Shown: positions 35,311-43,870 of the stretch, piece by piece | Numbering within the stretch: position 1 is the stretch's first letter | Layout of the letters: the number at the start of each line of letters is the position of its first letter | Assembly (NCBI RefSeq): GCF_024055895.1 | Contig: NZ_JAMXLE010000001.1 | Coordinates: 558,001-622,000 of the forward strand | Length of the DNA: 64,000 nucleotides | Direction: 5' to 3' | Origin: Rhizobium sp. L1K21 | GTDB taxonomy: Bacteria > Pseudomonadota > Alphaproteobacteria > Rhizobiales > Rhizobiaceae | Notes under the pieces: generated by a model | Seen by the model: the letters and a program-made list of their open reading frames with translations, nothing else | The model's database searches: none | Told to the model about the DNA's origin: nothing | Made by a program: the position numbers and the translations under genes

Positions 35311-36069
35311 ATGATTGTTTCCACCGAAGAAGAACTTGCAGCCCTCAAAGAGATCGGGCGCATATGCGCCAATACGGTCAAGGTGATGTCCGAAGCGCTC
35401 GAGCCCGGTATCACCACGAAGGGGCTGGACGATATCGGGCGGGCATATCTGGAATCGCAAGGGGCGGAATCAGCACCGGAGTTCTGTTACGATTTTCCGG
35501 GCGCCACCTGTATCTCGGTCAACGAAGAGGTTGCGCATGGAATTCCAGGTGATCGCGAGATTTTGCCTGGCGATCTCGTCAATATCGATGTTTCTGCCGT
35601 AAAGAACGGTTTCTTCGGCGATACGGGTGCGTCGTTCGGTGTCGGGCCTGTCGCGCCCAAAACCTCCCGGCTCCTGCGCGATGGCAAGCGTGCCATGTGG
35701 CTCGGCATCAACCAGGTCAAGCCGGGTGCAAAGCTCGCCTCGATTGGTGATGCCATCGGAAAGTTCGCAGCGAAAAACCGCTACACGCTGGTGCAAAATC
35801 TTGCCAGCCACGGGATCGGCCGGTCGCTGCATGAAGAGCCTAAGGAAATCTCGACCTGGCCTGACAGGTCGGAGCGTAGGGTCATGGAGGAAGGACAGGT
35901 CTTCACCATTGAACCGTTTCTGTCGCTCGGTGCCTATTATGCCGAAGATGGCGACGAGGACGATTGGACGCTATTTTCCATGCCGCGCGCCCTGACAGTT
36001 CAGTTTGAGCACACACTGGTGGTGACCAAGAACGGTCCTTTGATTTTGACGCTTGCCGAAGATGGCTGA
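35311..36069 (+). CDS. map: Type I methionine aminopeptidase
   Basis: 252 residues; removes the initiator methionine. Metal ligands follow the MAP-1 pattern: VNIDVSAVKNGFFGDTG (two Asp), LASHGIGRSLHEEP (His), FTIEPFLS (Glu) and VQFEHTLVVTKNGP (Glu). This is a second-type alphaproteobacterial MAP, and another copy elsewhere in the genome is likely. GAAAGG lies before the ATG. Confidence 0.95.
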   Translation: MIVSTEEELAALKEIGRICANTVKVMSEALEPGITTKGLDDIGRAYLESQGAESAPEFCYDFPGATCISVNEEVAHGIPGDREILPGDLVNIDVSAVKNGFFGDTGASFGVGPVAPKTSRLLRDGKRAMWLGINQVKPGAKLASIGDAIGKFAAKNRYTLVQNLASHGIGRSLHEEPKEISTWPDRSERRVMEEGQVFTIEPFLSLGAYYAEDGDEDDWTLFSMPRALTVQFEHTLVVTKNGPLILTLAEDG

Positions 36070-36118
36070 AGCGTCTCCATGACCCATTCATCAGTTTATT
36101 TGACTTGAGCGAATTGTC

Positions 36119-36139
36119 GGCCCGTTGCAAAAGCGGGCC
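36119..36139 (+). repeat. Hairpin between map and the MFS gene
   Basis: GGCCCG (36119-36124) pairs with CGGGCC (36134-36139), ending directly against the ATG at 36140. No T tail follows and no Shine-Dalgarno is visible before the ATG. Confidence 0.45.
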
Positions 36140-37321
36140 ATGGAAACACACAACAAAGTCGAAGATGCACAACTCTTGAAGGCTGCTTTGGGTGGCGCGC
36201 TTGCCATGGCGCTCGCCATGGGATTTGGGCGTTTTTCCTATACGCCGATCCTGCCCTCAATGATGTCTGACCTCGGGCTTTCGGCGTCCGACGCGGGTCT
36301 GATCGCATCGGCCAATTTTGCCGGTTATCTCGCCGGCGCCGTGGCCGCCACCTATAATTGGGCCTCGGGACGTGAGCGGCAGGTGGCGGTTTCTTCGCTG
36401 CTGGCAACTGTCTTGCTGCTCGCTGCAATGCCTCTGTTTTCGGACCTGGTGGTCTTTTCCGTGATCCGCTTTCTCGCAGGACTGGCGAGCGCATTTGCAA
36501 TGATTTTCACCACATCGCTTGTCATGGGCCTGCCGGGGGCAGCGCATCGCCAGCAGGCAGTGCATTTTGCAGGTGTGGGGATCGGTATTGCGGTTTCCTC
36601 GTTGCTGGTCGTGCTGGTGCGTCCGCTGAGCGGTCTGTTCGCGGCGTGGCAAAACGAATGGCTGGTGATGGCGGCGATCGGGTTTGTCGCGCTGCTTGCC
36701 GTGCTTGCGCTTCTGCCAAAACAGGTCAAGCGTACCGGCTCTGTGGTTCGCGAGCCGAGGCTCAATTGGCGTCTGCCTTTGGTCCTGATCACGGCCTCCT
36801 ATGGTCTCTTCGGGTTCGGTTATGTGATTACCGCCACTTTCCTCGTTACCATTGCGCGCAGCGGTGACGGCGGTTCTTTGATGGAGTTTGCCAGCTGGTT
36901 CGTGACCGGTATTGCCGCCGCTGTCTCGTTATTTGTGTGGCGTCGATTGGTTTTGGGCCGCGGTTTGGTGACCACCTACGTGATCGGCGTTACGGTCGAG
37001 GCTGTTGGCGTTTTGGGGACCGTTGCACTGCCGGATGGTGTTGCGCCGATCTTTGGCGGACTCCTTTTTGGCGGCACGTTCGTCATGATCACCGCCTTCG
37101 GCTTGCAGATCGGTCGGATGGAAGCACCGGAAAGCCCGCGCAAGGCGCTGGCGGTCATGACCGCGGCTTTCGGTACAGGCCAGATGGTGGGGCCGGTGGT
37201 GGCGGGCTGGATTGCCGAACGCACCGGCGATTTCAGCGCAGCAACGATTGCAGCCGCCGCTGTGCTCGTTCTTTCCGCGCTGCTGGCGGCCTTGCTGTTC
37301 CTGCCATCCTTGCGCCGGTAA
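36140..37321 (+). CDS. MFS transporter, YbfB/YjiJ type
   Basis: 393 residues with twelve predicted helices. The N-terminus ALGGALAMALAMGFGRFSYTPILPSMMSDLGLSASDAGLIASANFAGYLAGA is typical of the YbfB/YjiJ branch. The substrate is unknown. A TTG at 36125 in the same frame is an alternative start; ATG 36140 has no ribosome-binding site because a hairpin occupies that position. map is 70 bases upstream; no functional link is evident. Confidence 0.88.
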   Translation: METHNKVEDAQLLKAALGGALAMALAMGFGRFSYTPILPSMMSDLGLSASDAGLIASANFAGYLAGAVAATYNWASGRERQVAVSSLLATVLLLAAMPLFSDLVVFSVIRFLAGLASAFAMIFTTSLVMGLPGAAHRQQAVHFAGVGIGIAVSSLLVVLVRPLSGLFAAWQNEWLVMAAIGFVALLAVLALLPKQVKRTGSVVREPRLNWRLPLVLITASYGLFGFGYVITATFLVTIARSGDGGSLMEFASWFVTGIAAAVSLFVWRRLVLGRGLVTTYVIGVTVEAVGVLGTVALPDGVAPIFGGLLFGGTFVMITAFGLQIGRMEAPESPRKALAVMTAAFGTGQMVGPVVAGWIAERTGDFSAATIAAAAVLVLSALLAALLFLPSLRR

Positions 37322-37361
37322 GCGTGCTTTGTCATCCAATTACAATTTGGTCATAAAGGCC

Positions 37362-37379
37362 GCGCCGCCATTGCGGCGC
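37362..37379 (+). terminator. Hairpin after the MFS gene
   Basis: GCGCCGC (37362-37368) / GCGGCGC (37373-37379) with CATT loop, followed by ACCATTTTC. Probably a terminator with a weak T tail. Confidence 0.6.
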
Positions 37380-37448
37380 ACCATTTTCTGAAATAGTTTC
37401 CGGGCCAAATAGTGGACTGCTTCGCGGACCTTCCGGAGAATACTTGCC

Positions 37449-38702
37449 TTGCTAGAATCGTTCTTTCCTAAACCCAAACTCTTCTTCACCAGTGCCGCCA
37501 TCTGGACGCTTATCGGCATATTCGGCTGGTATTTTGGCGGAGAGGCGCTTGGCGGCCTTGTCGGTCTGCCGCCTGCTGCTCCTGATGCCCCGCCGCGGAT
37601 CGGTCTCGACTTTTTCGTGACGCACGATTTTTTGTGGTTTTACATCTATTTCGGTTTCTTTTCAGGTGCCTTTTGTCTGTTCTGGACGATTTTCGATAAG
37701 GATCACCCTTGGAAAGCATGGTCGGTCTGGGGTTCAGCGCTGATCATTTTCATCACCTATTTCAACGTGCAGATCAGCGTGCTGATCAACAATTGGCGGC
37801 GGCCTTTCGGCGACATGCTGCAGAATGCACTGACGGGCGACAAGGGCGTTACGGCAGCCGACATGTTCGGCATGCAGTGGATTTTCATGCAGTTCGCCTT
37901 TCTCTGGATGGGCGTCTACATCATCAGCCGGTTCTTTATCAGCCACTATATCTTCCGCTGGCGTAACGCGATGAGCGACTATTACCTGGCCGTCTGGCCG
38001 AAGGTGCGTCACATCGAAGGTGCCTCGCAGCGTATTCAGGAAGATACAATGCGCTTTGCCAGCATCATGGAAAATCTTGGTGTCAGCCTGATCGATGCAG
38101 TGATGACGCTGATCGCCTTCCTGCCGGTGCTGTTTGCGCTGTCTGCATATGTCACGGAACTCCCCATTATTGGCCAGATTCCCGCGTCCCTGTTCTGGAT
38201 CGCAATTTTCTGGTCGGCGTTCGGTACGGCACTGATGTGGTTTGCCGGGATCAAACTTCCGGGACTCGAGTTCAAGAACCAGCGCGTGGAAGCAGCTTTC
38301 CGTAAGGAACTCGTTTACGGTGAAGACAATGCCGAACGCGCCCAGCCGGAAACGGTTCGCTCGCTGTTCAACGATGTTCGCACGAACTATTTCCGCCTCT
38401 ATTTCCACTACGTCTATTTCAATCTGGCGCGTGGTTTCTACATTCAGGCCGATGGTATCTTTCTGACAATCCTGCTGATCCCGACGATTGTTTCAGGCGC
38501 GATCACGTTTGGTATCTTCCAGCAGATTCTGACCGCCTTCGGACAGGTCAGCAACTCGTTCCAGTTCCTCGTGAACTCCTGGTCAACGATTATCGACCTG
38601 TTGTCGATCCACAAACGTCTGCGTTCGTTTGAGGCAGCGATGGAGGGTGAGCCTCTGCCGGAGATCGATCAGGAATATCTGGCCAATCCGAGCGAGAATT
38701 GA
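37449..38702 (+). CDS. bacA: Peptide antibiotic transporter SbmA/BacA
   Basis: 417 residues of the SbmA/BacA family: proton-driven inner-membrane importer of proline-rich peptides, bleomycin and NCR-type peptides, needed by rhizobia and Brucella for chronic host occupation. Characteristic segments are MLESFFPKPKLFFTSAAIW, YFNVQISVLINNWRRPFGDMLQNAL, IEGASQRIQEDTMRFASIMENLG and FGQVSNSFQFLVNSWSTIIDL. It has the ABC-transporter-like membrane domain but no ATPase domain. The start is TTG at 37449 with GGAG about ten bases upstream. Confidence 0.95.
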   Translation: MLESFFPKPKLFFTSAAIWTLIGIFGWYFGGEALGGLVGLPPAAPDAPPRIGLDFFVTHDFLWFYIYFGFFSGAFCLFWTIFDKDHPWKAWSVWGSALIIFITYFNVQISVLINNWRRPFGDMLQNALTGDKGVTAADMFGMQWIFMQFAFLWMGVYIISRFFISHYIFRWRNAMSDYYLAVWPKVRHIEGASQRIQEDTMRFASIMENLGVSLIDAVMTLIAFLPVLFALSAYVTELPIIGQIPASLFWIAIFWSAFGTALMWFAGIKLPGLEFKNQRVEAAFRKELVYGEDNAERAQPETVRSLFNDVRTNYFRLYFHYVYFNLARGFYIQADGIFLTILLIPTIVSGAITFGIFQQILTAFGQVSNSFQFLVNSWSTIIDLLSIHKRLRSFEAAMEGEPLPEIDQEYLANPSEN

Positions 38703-38709
38703 TCGAGTT

Positions 38710-38743
38710 ACAAGCCGTCGGCATTACGACGCTGACGGCTTGT
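38710..38743. terminator. Bidirectional hairpin between bacA and the deacetylase gene
   Basis: ACAAGCCGTC (38710-38719) / GACGGCTTGT (38734-38743), ten perfect pairs, between convergent genes and overlapping the last codons of the minus-strand gene. T tails are short on both sides. Confidence 0.65.
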
Positions 38744-39707
38744 CCCTTCTATCCTTGTTCAGAAACGGGAGCGCCTCAGCATAGCTGATGCAGGCAACAT
38801 CGGGCTTGGAGCAGACTTCAGACGTTATCCTGTCCAGCGCGCGCCAATAGGCCCCGCCGTTCATTTCGACAAAGTGAAAGCCGAGCTGCAGCGGAATACG
38901 GTCGCCGGAATATTGGCGGTCGAAGGCAGCGCGGAACGCCTGATAGGCGCGCTCCTCGAATTCCTTGCTTTTGACAGTGTTCTCGATGCCGCCGGAGTGG
39001 CGGACAAACATGTTGTAATCCATCGCGATAATGCGCCTTTCCCTGGGGCCTTCGGGAATGAGCGGGAGCGAAAAGCGCGTGATGGTGTGATCCTCTTCAG
39101 GCATCACCGGCCCGCGTGAGACGAGGCTGGCGTCATAGCGGAAACCCGTCTCTGCAAGGGCGGGAACGAGGCCGGAACTGACGGATAGATAGGGCGCGCG
39201 AAAGCCGATCATCTGTTTGGCGGTAAATTCATCCCAGCCATCGGGCTTTTCAGTGTCCAGCCGATTGGCCTCATAGGCATTCTTCATCGTGTTGCGAAAG
39301 GTGGTGAGTTCCTTCACCCAATCGCTTTTCGACCATTCCGCGCCGTCGAAATGGCCGCAGACATGGCTGCCGATGTCGTGGCCATCCAGATGCGCCTGCC
39401 AAACGTGGGAAAGGCGGGCTTTCACCTCGGCTTGCGTCTGGGCAAAACCGACATTGGAACGGCCTTTGCGTTGATGCGGGGCCTGGTAAGCCGCGCGTTC
39501 ATCCGGGTTCATGAAAAAGGTGCAGGACAGGAAGTAGGTAAAATGGGCATTGTTGCGCTTTGCCATCTCCATGCTCTTGTCCCACAAAGCGTTGTCCGCG
39601 GCACCATCGAAGGAAACAATGACGATTTGCTTCGGCTTGTCAGCGGCCTCGGCATTCAGGCCCTGAAACAGGGCAAAGGGAGCGAGGCAAAGAGCGAATT
39701 TCTTCAT
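38724..39707 (-). CDS. Secreted polysaccharide deacetylase-like protein
   Basis: 327 residues with a clear signal peptide (MKKFALCLAPFALFQGLNAEA). The NodB-like fold shows as IVIVSFDGAADNALWDKSMEMAKRNNAHFTYFLSCTFF (first Asp), HDIGSHVCGHFDGAEWSKSDW (metal His pair in SHVCGH), and GFRAPYLSVSSGLV. The substrate, probably a cell-wall or exopolysaccharide amino sugar, is not evident. Periplasmic. A hairpin terminator is shared with bacA. Confidence 0.85.
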   Translation of the reverse strand: MKKFALCLAPFALFQGLNAEAADKPKQIVIVSFDGAADNALWDKSMEMAKRNNAHFTYFLSCTFFMNPDERAAYQAPHQRKGRSNVGFAQTQAEVKARLSHVWQAHLDGHDIGSHVCGHFDGAEWSKSDWVKELTTFRNTMKNAYEANRLDTEKPDGWDEFTAKQMIGFRAPYLSVSSGLVPALAETGFRYDASLVSRGPVMPEEDHTITRFSLPLIPEGPRERRIIAMDYNMFVRHSGGIENTVKSKEFEERAYQAFRAAFDRQYSGDRIPLQLGFHFVEMNGGAYWRALDRITSEVCSKPDVACISYAEALPFLNKDRRDKPSAS

Positions 39708-39823
39708 GGGGCAAATTGTCCTTTTTTCCCCAACTGGCGCGAGATTAAGGCGATCCTTTGTTCCCGACTGGAATTGTCGGCCTATTGACGCTATGCAGGC
39801 AGTAAGAAAATGAGGTTGATACC

Positions 39824-40405
39824 ATGGTCATGTTCGTCGTCGCGCTGGCGCTTTTTCTACTCCTGCATTCGATCCGCATCTTCGCCCCCGCGTGGCGCAA
39901 GAGCATGATCGACAAGATGGGCGTTCGTGCCTGGAGAGGGGTCTATTCGGTCCTTTCGATCGTGACCTTCATCTTTCTGATCTATGCCTTTGCCCAGTCG
40001 CGGGCTGTTACGCCGATGCTCTATTATCCGCCGGTTTGGCTTGCCCATATTGCCTTTCTCCTGATGCTGATTTCCTTCATCCTGGCGGCGGTATCGATTT
40101 TTCCGGCCGGCAAACTGGCGGTCTGGACCAAGCATCCGCTTCTGGCTGCCGTCAAGTTCTGGGCGCTCGCGCATCTGCTTGCCAATGGGGAGCTGAACTC
40201 TGTCATCCTGTTTGCCGGTTTTCTCATCTGGGCGGTGGCGGCGCGCATCTCCGCCAAGCGGCAGAATATCCAGCCACGAGCGTTCAAATCTGTTCAGTGG
40301 GATATCATTGCCGTAATCACCGGTATTGTGCTTTACGGCCTCTTCATCATGTACCTGCATGAACTTCTCATCGGCGTTTCGCCGCTTGCTATGATCCGCA
40401 GCTAA
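39824..40405 (+). CDS. NnrU family membrane protein
   Basis: 193 residues with about five or six helices. The opening MVMFVVALALFLLLHSIRIFAPAWRKSMIDKMGVRAWRGVYSVLSIV and FPAGKLAVWTKHPLLAAVKFWALAHLLANGE are the family hallmarks. NnrU is linked to nitrite/nitric-oxide reduction in some alphaproteobacteria and is related to the heme-o/isoprenylcysteine methyltransferase-like membrane fold. No denitrification genes are near here, so a specific role is not claimed. Confidence 0.9.
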   Translation: MVMFVVALALFLLLHSIRIFAPAWRKSMIDKMGVRAWRGVYSVLSIVTFIFLIYAFAQSRAVTPMLYYPPVWLAHIAFLLMLISFILAAVSIFPAGKLAVWTKHPLLAAVKFWALAHLLANGELNSVILFAGFLIWAVAARISAKRQNIQPRAFKSVQWDIIAVITGIVLYGLFIMYLHELLIGVSPLAMIRS

Positions 40406-40505
40406 GGAAAACGCGCTTTCCCCCTTACAAGCGTTGAAAAATGGGGTAGAAGGCGCGGCAAATTGATGTGCAAACGAAAAGGCCGGTCCGCCCGGAAAAC
40501 TGCAA

Positions 40506-41180
40506 ATGGCTCATGATGACGACAGCTTTATCCGCGAGGTGAACGAGGAACTTCGTTCCGATCAGATGAAGGCCGTCTGGCGGCAGTATGGCAAATTGTT
40601 GATTGCGACAGCTGTTCTGATCGTTATCGGCACTGCCGGCTATCGCGTTTACGATTACTGGACATTGAGCCAGGCTTCGGCTTCGGGCGACAAGTTTCTG
40701 GCGGCGATGAAGCTTGCGGAAGACCCCAGCACGCGGGATCAGGCCAAGGCGGCATTCGAGGCGCTCGAAAAAGACGGGTTCGGCTCCTATCCCGATCTGG
40801 CGCGCATGCGCGAGGCTTCGCTGATTGCGGAGCAGGGCGACAAGAAGGCCGCGGCGGACGCTTTTGCCGCGATTGCGCGAGATACATCTGTGCCGGAAGC
40901 TGTTCGTGACGCTGCGCGCCTTCGGGCCGGCTGGCTGCTGATTGACGACGCACCCTATGCAGACGTTTCGGCTCAGGTGGAAGAGTTGGCTGTGCCGGAA
41001 AACCCGATGCGCCACTCGGCACGCGAAGCGCTTGGGCTTTCCGCCTACAAGAACGGCGATTATGCACGGGCCAAGCAGTGGTATGAGGCAATTGCCGCCG
41101 ATGGCCAGACGCCGGGCAATGTGGCCAATCGCACCCAGATCATGCTTGATCTGATCGCCTCCAGCGGCAAGGTATCGTAA
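40506..41180 (+). CDS. YfgM-like TPR membrane protein
   Basis: 224 residues: cytosolic N-terminal ~32 residues, one membrane helix ([22 protein letters not shown], about 34-55), then a periplasmic helical TPR-like domain ([29 protein letters not shown] onward). This is the YfgM/AncB-like family, an ancillary of SecYEG and periplasmic chaperones. It lies five bases before der, the same linkage as yfgM-bamB-der in gammaproteobacteria, though bamB is absent here. Confidence 0.85.
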   Translation: MAHDDDSFIREVNEELRSDQMKAVWRQYGKLLIATAVLIVIGTAGYRVYDYWTLSQASASGDKFLAAMKLAEDPSTRDQAKAAFEALEKDGFGSYPDLARMREASLIAEQGDKKAAADAFAAIARDTSVPEAVRDAARLRAGWLLIDDAPYADVSAQVEELAVPENPMRHSAREALGLSAYKNGDYARAKQWYEAIAADGQTPGNVANRTQIMLDLIASSGKVS

Positions 41181-41185
41181 CCTCC

Positions 41186-42604
41186 ATGAGCTTTACCGTC
41201 GCAATCGTTGGCCGTCCCAATGTGGGCAAGAGTACGCTGTTCAACCGGCTGGTTGGGCGCAAACTGGCGCTTGTCGACGATACGCCGGGCGTGACACGCG
41301 ACCGCAGGCCGGGTGATGCGAAGCTGGATGACCTGCGCTTCACCATCATCGATACGGCGGGGCTTGAAGAAAGCGGCGAAGATACGCTGGAAGGCCGCAT
41401 GCGTCAGCAGACGGAAGCTGCGATCGACGAAGCGGACATGACGCTTTTCGTGGTGGATGCCAAGATGGGGCTGACGCCGCATGACAAGCTTTTTGGCGAA
41501 ATCCTGCGCCGCCGTGGCAAGCCGGTGGTGCTGGTTGCCAACAAGGCCGAAGCGCGTGGTTCCGATGGCGGCTTTTATGACGCCTATACGCTGGGTCTTG
41601 GCGAGCCGGTGCCGATTTCGGCTGAGCACGGCCAGGGCCTGCATGACCTTCGCGACGCCATTGTTGAGGCGATTGGCGAAGAGCGCGCCTTTGCTATCAT
41701 GGAAGAAGCAGAGACAGACGTCGTCATCGAAAAGGGCGAACTCGACGAAGAGTTTGACGAGGAAGAGGCTTACGATGACAGCAAGCCGTTGCGGGTTGCC
41801 GTTGTGGGGCGCCCGAATGCGGGCAAGTCGACACTCATCAACCGTTTTCTGGGCGAAGACCGACTGCTGACCGGGCCGGAAGCGGGTATTACACGCGATT
41901 CCATTTCCGTGAACTGGGAATGGCGCGGTCGGATGATCAAGATGTTCGACACCGCGGGCATGCGCCGCAAGGCCCGTGTGCAGGAGAAGCTTGAAAAGCT
42001 TTCGGTGGCCGATGCGCTCAGAGCGATCAAATTTGCCGAAACCGTGGTCATCGTTTTCGACGCGACAATCCCGTTTGAAAAGCAGGATCTGCATATTGCC
42101 GACCTCGTGCTGCGCGAGGGACGTGCAGCGGTTCTGGCCTTCAACAAGTGGGACATGATCGAGGACCGGCAGGCGGTTCTCGCTGATCTTCGCGAAAAGA
42201 CCGAGCGGCTTTTGCCGCAGGCGCGTGGTATTCGCGCCGTTACGATTTCCGGCCAGACCGGCGAGGGACTTGATCGCCTGATGCAGGCGGTGATCGACAC
42301 GGACAAGGTGTGGAACCGCCGTATATCGACGGCCAAGCTCAACCGCTGGCTTGACGCCCAGCAGATACAGCATCCGCCGCCTGCCGTTTCCGGCCGTCGT
42401 CTCAAGCTGAAATATATGACGCAGGTGAAGGCCCGTCCGCCAGGATTCATGATCTCGTGCACGCGACCTGAAGCGATACCGGAAAGCTACACGCGCTACC
42501 TGATCAACGGTCTGCGCAAGGATTTCGACATGCCGGGCGTGCCGATCCGCATTTACTATCGTGCCTCGGTGAACCCGTTTGAGAACCGCAAGAAGAAGCG
42601 CTGA
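41186..42604 (+). CDS. der: Ribosome biogenesis GTPase Der (EngA)
   Basis: 472 residues with two consecutive GTPase domains: GRPNVGKS...DTPGVTRD...DTAGLEES near the start, then GRPNAGKS...EAGITRDS...DTAGMRRK from about residue 205, each with an NKxD-type motif (NKAE, NKWD). The C-terminal KH-like domain holds [16 protein letters not shown]. It assembles the 50S subunit. The stop is directly adjacent to the convergent glycosyltransferase stop. Confidence 0.98.
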   Translation: MSFTVAIVGRPNVGKSTLFNRLVGRKLALVDDTPGVTRDRRPGDAKLDDLRFTIIDTAGLEESGEDTLEGRMRQQTEAAIDEADMTLFVVDAKMGLTPHDKLFGEILRRRGKPVVLVANKAEARGSDGGFYDAYTLGLGEPVPISAEHGQGLHDLRDAIVEAIGEERAFAIMEEAETDVVIEKGELDEEFDEEEAYDDSKPLRVAVVGRPNAGKSTLINRFLGEDRLLTGPEAGITRDSISVNWEWRGRMIKMFDTAGMRRKARVQEKLEKLSVADALRAIKFAETVVIVFDATIPFEKQDLHIADLVLREGRAAVLAFNKWDMIEDRQAVLADLREKTERLLPQARGIRAVTISGQTGEGLDRLMQAVIDTDKVWNRRISTAKLNRWLDAQQIQHPPPAVSGRRLKLKYMTQVKARPPGFMISCTRPEAIPESYTRYLINGLRKDFDMPGVPIRIYYRASVNPFENRKKKR

Positions 42605-42637
42605 TCAGGCTGCTTTCGCCGCTTTGCGCTTCTTTTG
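42593..42637 (+). terminator. Terminator of der embedded in the facing gene's 3' coding end
   Basis: AGAAGCGC (42594-42601) pairs with GCGCTTCT (42626-42633) across a 24-base loop, followed by TTT. The right arm lies within the last codons of the convergent glycosyltransferase gene. Confidence 0.5.
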
Positions 42638-43654
42638 ATATGCTTCATTCGCCTGAACGGCATTTTCCCAGAACTGGTTGGCGGCAGCCCGCCAAGTGTA
42701 GCTTTCAGCGAGATTGCGCGCGGCTTCACCTGAGCAATTCAGAGCATCCAGGGCTGCCTGGCGAAGGTCTTCATTCAGGGTGCCGGCCTGCGGGTGTCCG
42801 CCGAGAATGTCGGCTGGTCCGGTGACGGGATAGGCGGCGACGGGGACGCCCGAGGCCAAAGCCTCCAGAATGGTATTGCCAAATGTGTCGGTCTTTGAAG
42901 AAAACACAAAGACATCGGCCTGTGCATAGGCTGCGGCGAGGTCTTCACCCGTTTTCATGCCGGTGAAATGAACATCCGGAAATCGTTCCTGAAGATCAGC
43001 GCGCGCCGGCCCATCGCCCACAACCACTTTCGAGCCAGGAAGATCGAGTTCGAGAAAAGCGGGCAGGTTCTTTTCGACCGCGACGCGGCTCACCGTCATG
43101 AAGATCGGACGTGGAAGGCCGAAGGGTTGCTCCTGCTTTGCCATGGGGCGGAAGAGGTCGCCATTGATGCCGCGGGTCCAGCGCTTCAGGTTGTTGAAGC
43201 CGCGCTGATCAAGTTCGCGCTCCAGGCTTTCGGTGGCCACCATGCAGGCGTTGCCGGCATTGTGGAAGCGCCGCATGAAGCTGTAGAGCAGGGTTTGCGG
43301 GATGGGCAGGCGTGCGGAAACATATTCGGGAAAGCGTGTGTGGTAGCTTGTGGAAAAAGGCTTGCCGCGCTTCTTGCACCAGCGGCGTGCTGCCAGCCCC
43401 AGAGGACCCTCGGTAGCGATATGAACGAAGGTCGGTTCCTGCTCGTCAAGCAGTTTTGCCACGCGGCCCGGACGGCCGACGGCGAGGCGGATTTCCGGGT
43501 AGGTCGGGCAGGGGATATTGCGGAACATCTGCGGGGTTATCAGTTCTGTCGCAATGCCCATATTGTTCAGCTCACGGATTGTGTTCTCGATCGAGCGAAC
43601 AACGCCGTTGACCTGTGGATGCCAGGCGTCTGTGACAATGGTGATTTTCTGCAT
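42605..43654 (-). CDS. Glycosyltransferase family 4 (GT-B) protein
   Basis: 349 residues. The start TIVTDAWHPQVNGVVRSIENTIREL, the mid region TSYHTRFPEYVSARLP, GPARADLQERFPDVHFTGMKTGEDLAAAYAQADVFVFSSKTDTFGNTILEALASGVPVAAYPVTGP with the E-x7-E retaining motif identify a GT4 enzyme similar to the MgtA/SqdX group of mannosyl or sulfoquinovosyl glycolipid transferases. In Rhizobiales relatives such enzymes make glucuronosyl or other diacylglycerol lipids under phosphate starvation; this role is inference. Confidence 0.88.
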   Translation of the reverse strand: MQKITIVTDAWHPQVNGVVRSIENTIRELNNMGIATELITPQMFRNIPCPTYPEIRLAVGRPGRVAKLLDEQEPTFVHIATEGPLGLAARRWCKKRGKPFSTSYHTRFPEYVSARLPIPQTLLYSFMRRFHNAGNACMVATESLERELDQRGFNNLKRWTRGINGDLFRPMAKQEQPFGLPRPIFMTVSRVAVEKNLPAFLELDLPGSKVVVGDGPARADLQERFPDVHFTGMKTGEDLAAAYAQADVFVFSSKTDTFGNTILEALASGVPVAAYPVTGPADILGGHPQAGTLNEDLRQAALDALNCSGEAARNLAESYTWRAAANQFWENAVQANEAYQKKRKAAKAA

Positions 43655-43722
43655 GCCGATTCCGATTCGATGCTCATCGTTCCAGCCCGTATGACAGAGT
43701 TGTGTGATAGTCTTATTACAAG

Positions 43723-43749
43723 CCCGTTGACACAGTGGTGTCTCTCGGG
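43723..43749. promoter_or_regulatory. Candidate operator between the glycosyltransferase and alpha-glucosidase genes
   Basis: GACAC (43729-43733) AGTG GTGTC (43738-43742) is flanked by CCCG (43723-43726) and CGGG (43746-43749), giving a dyad of two arms. It sits in the 216-base divergent promoter region. Regulator unknown. Confidence 0.35.
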
Positions 43750-43870
43750 CGAGCCTTGCCTATCTCAAATCACTTGATCACTATTCCGAACAAAATCAGT
43801 CTCACCTGCTTTGAAGATGTGTTGCTCTTGAATGGAGCCGCTGTCTCAACCCCAAACCGGCGGAGTTCTC

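Noticed and set aside
41060-42373. 437-codon open frame antisense to der
   Set aside because: Shadow of a clear GTPase gene, no family resemblance.
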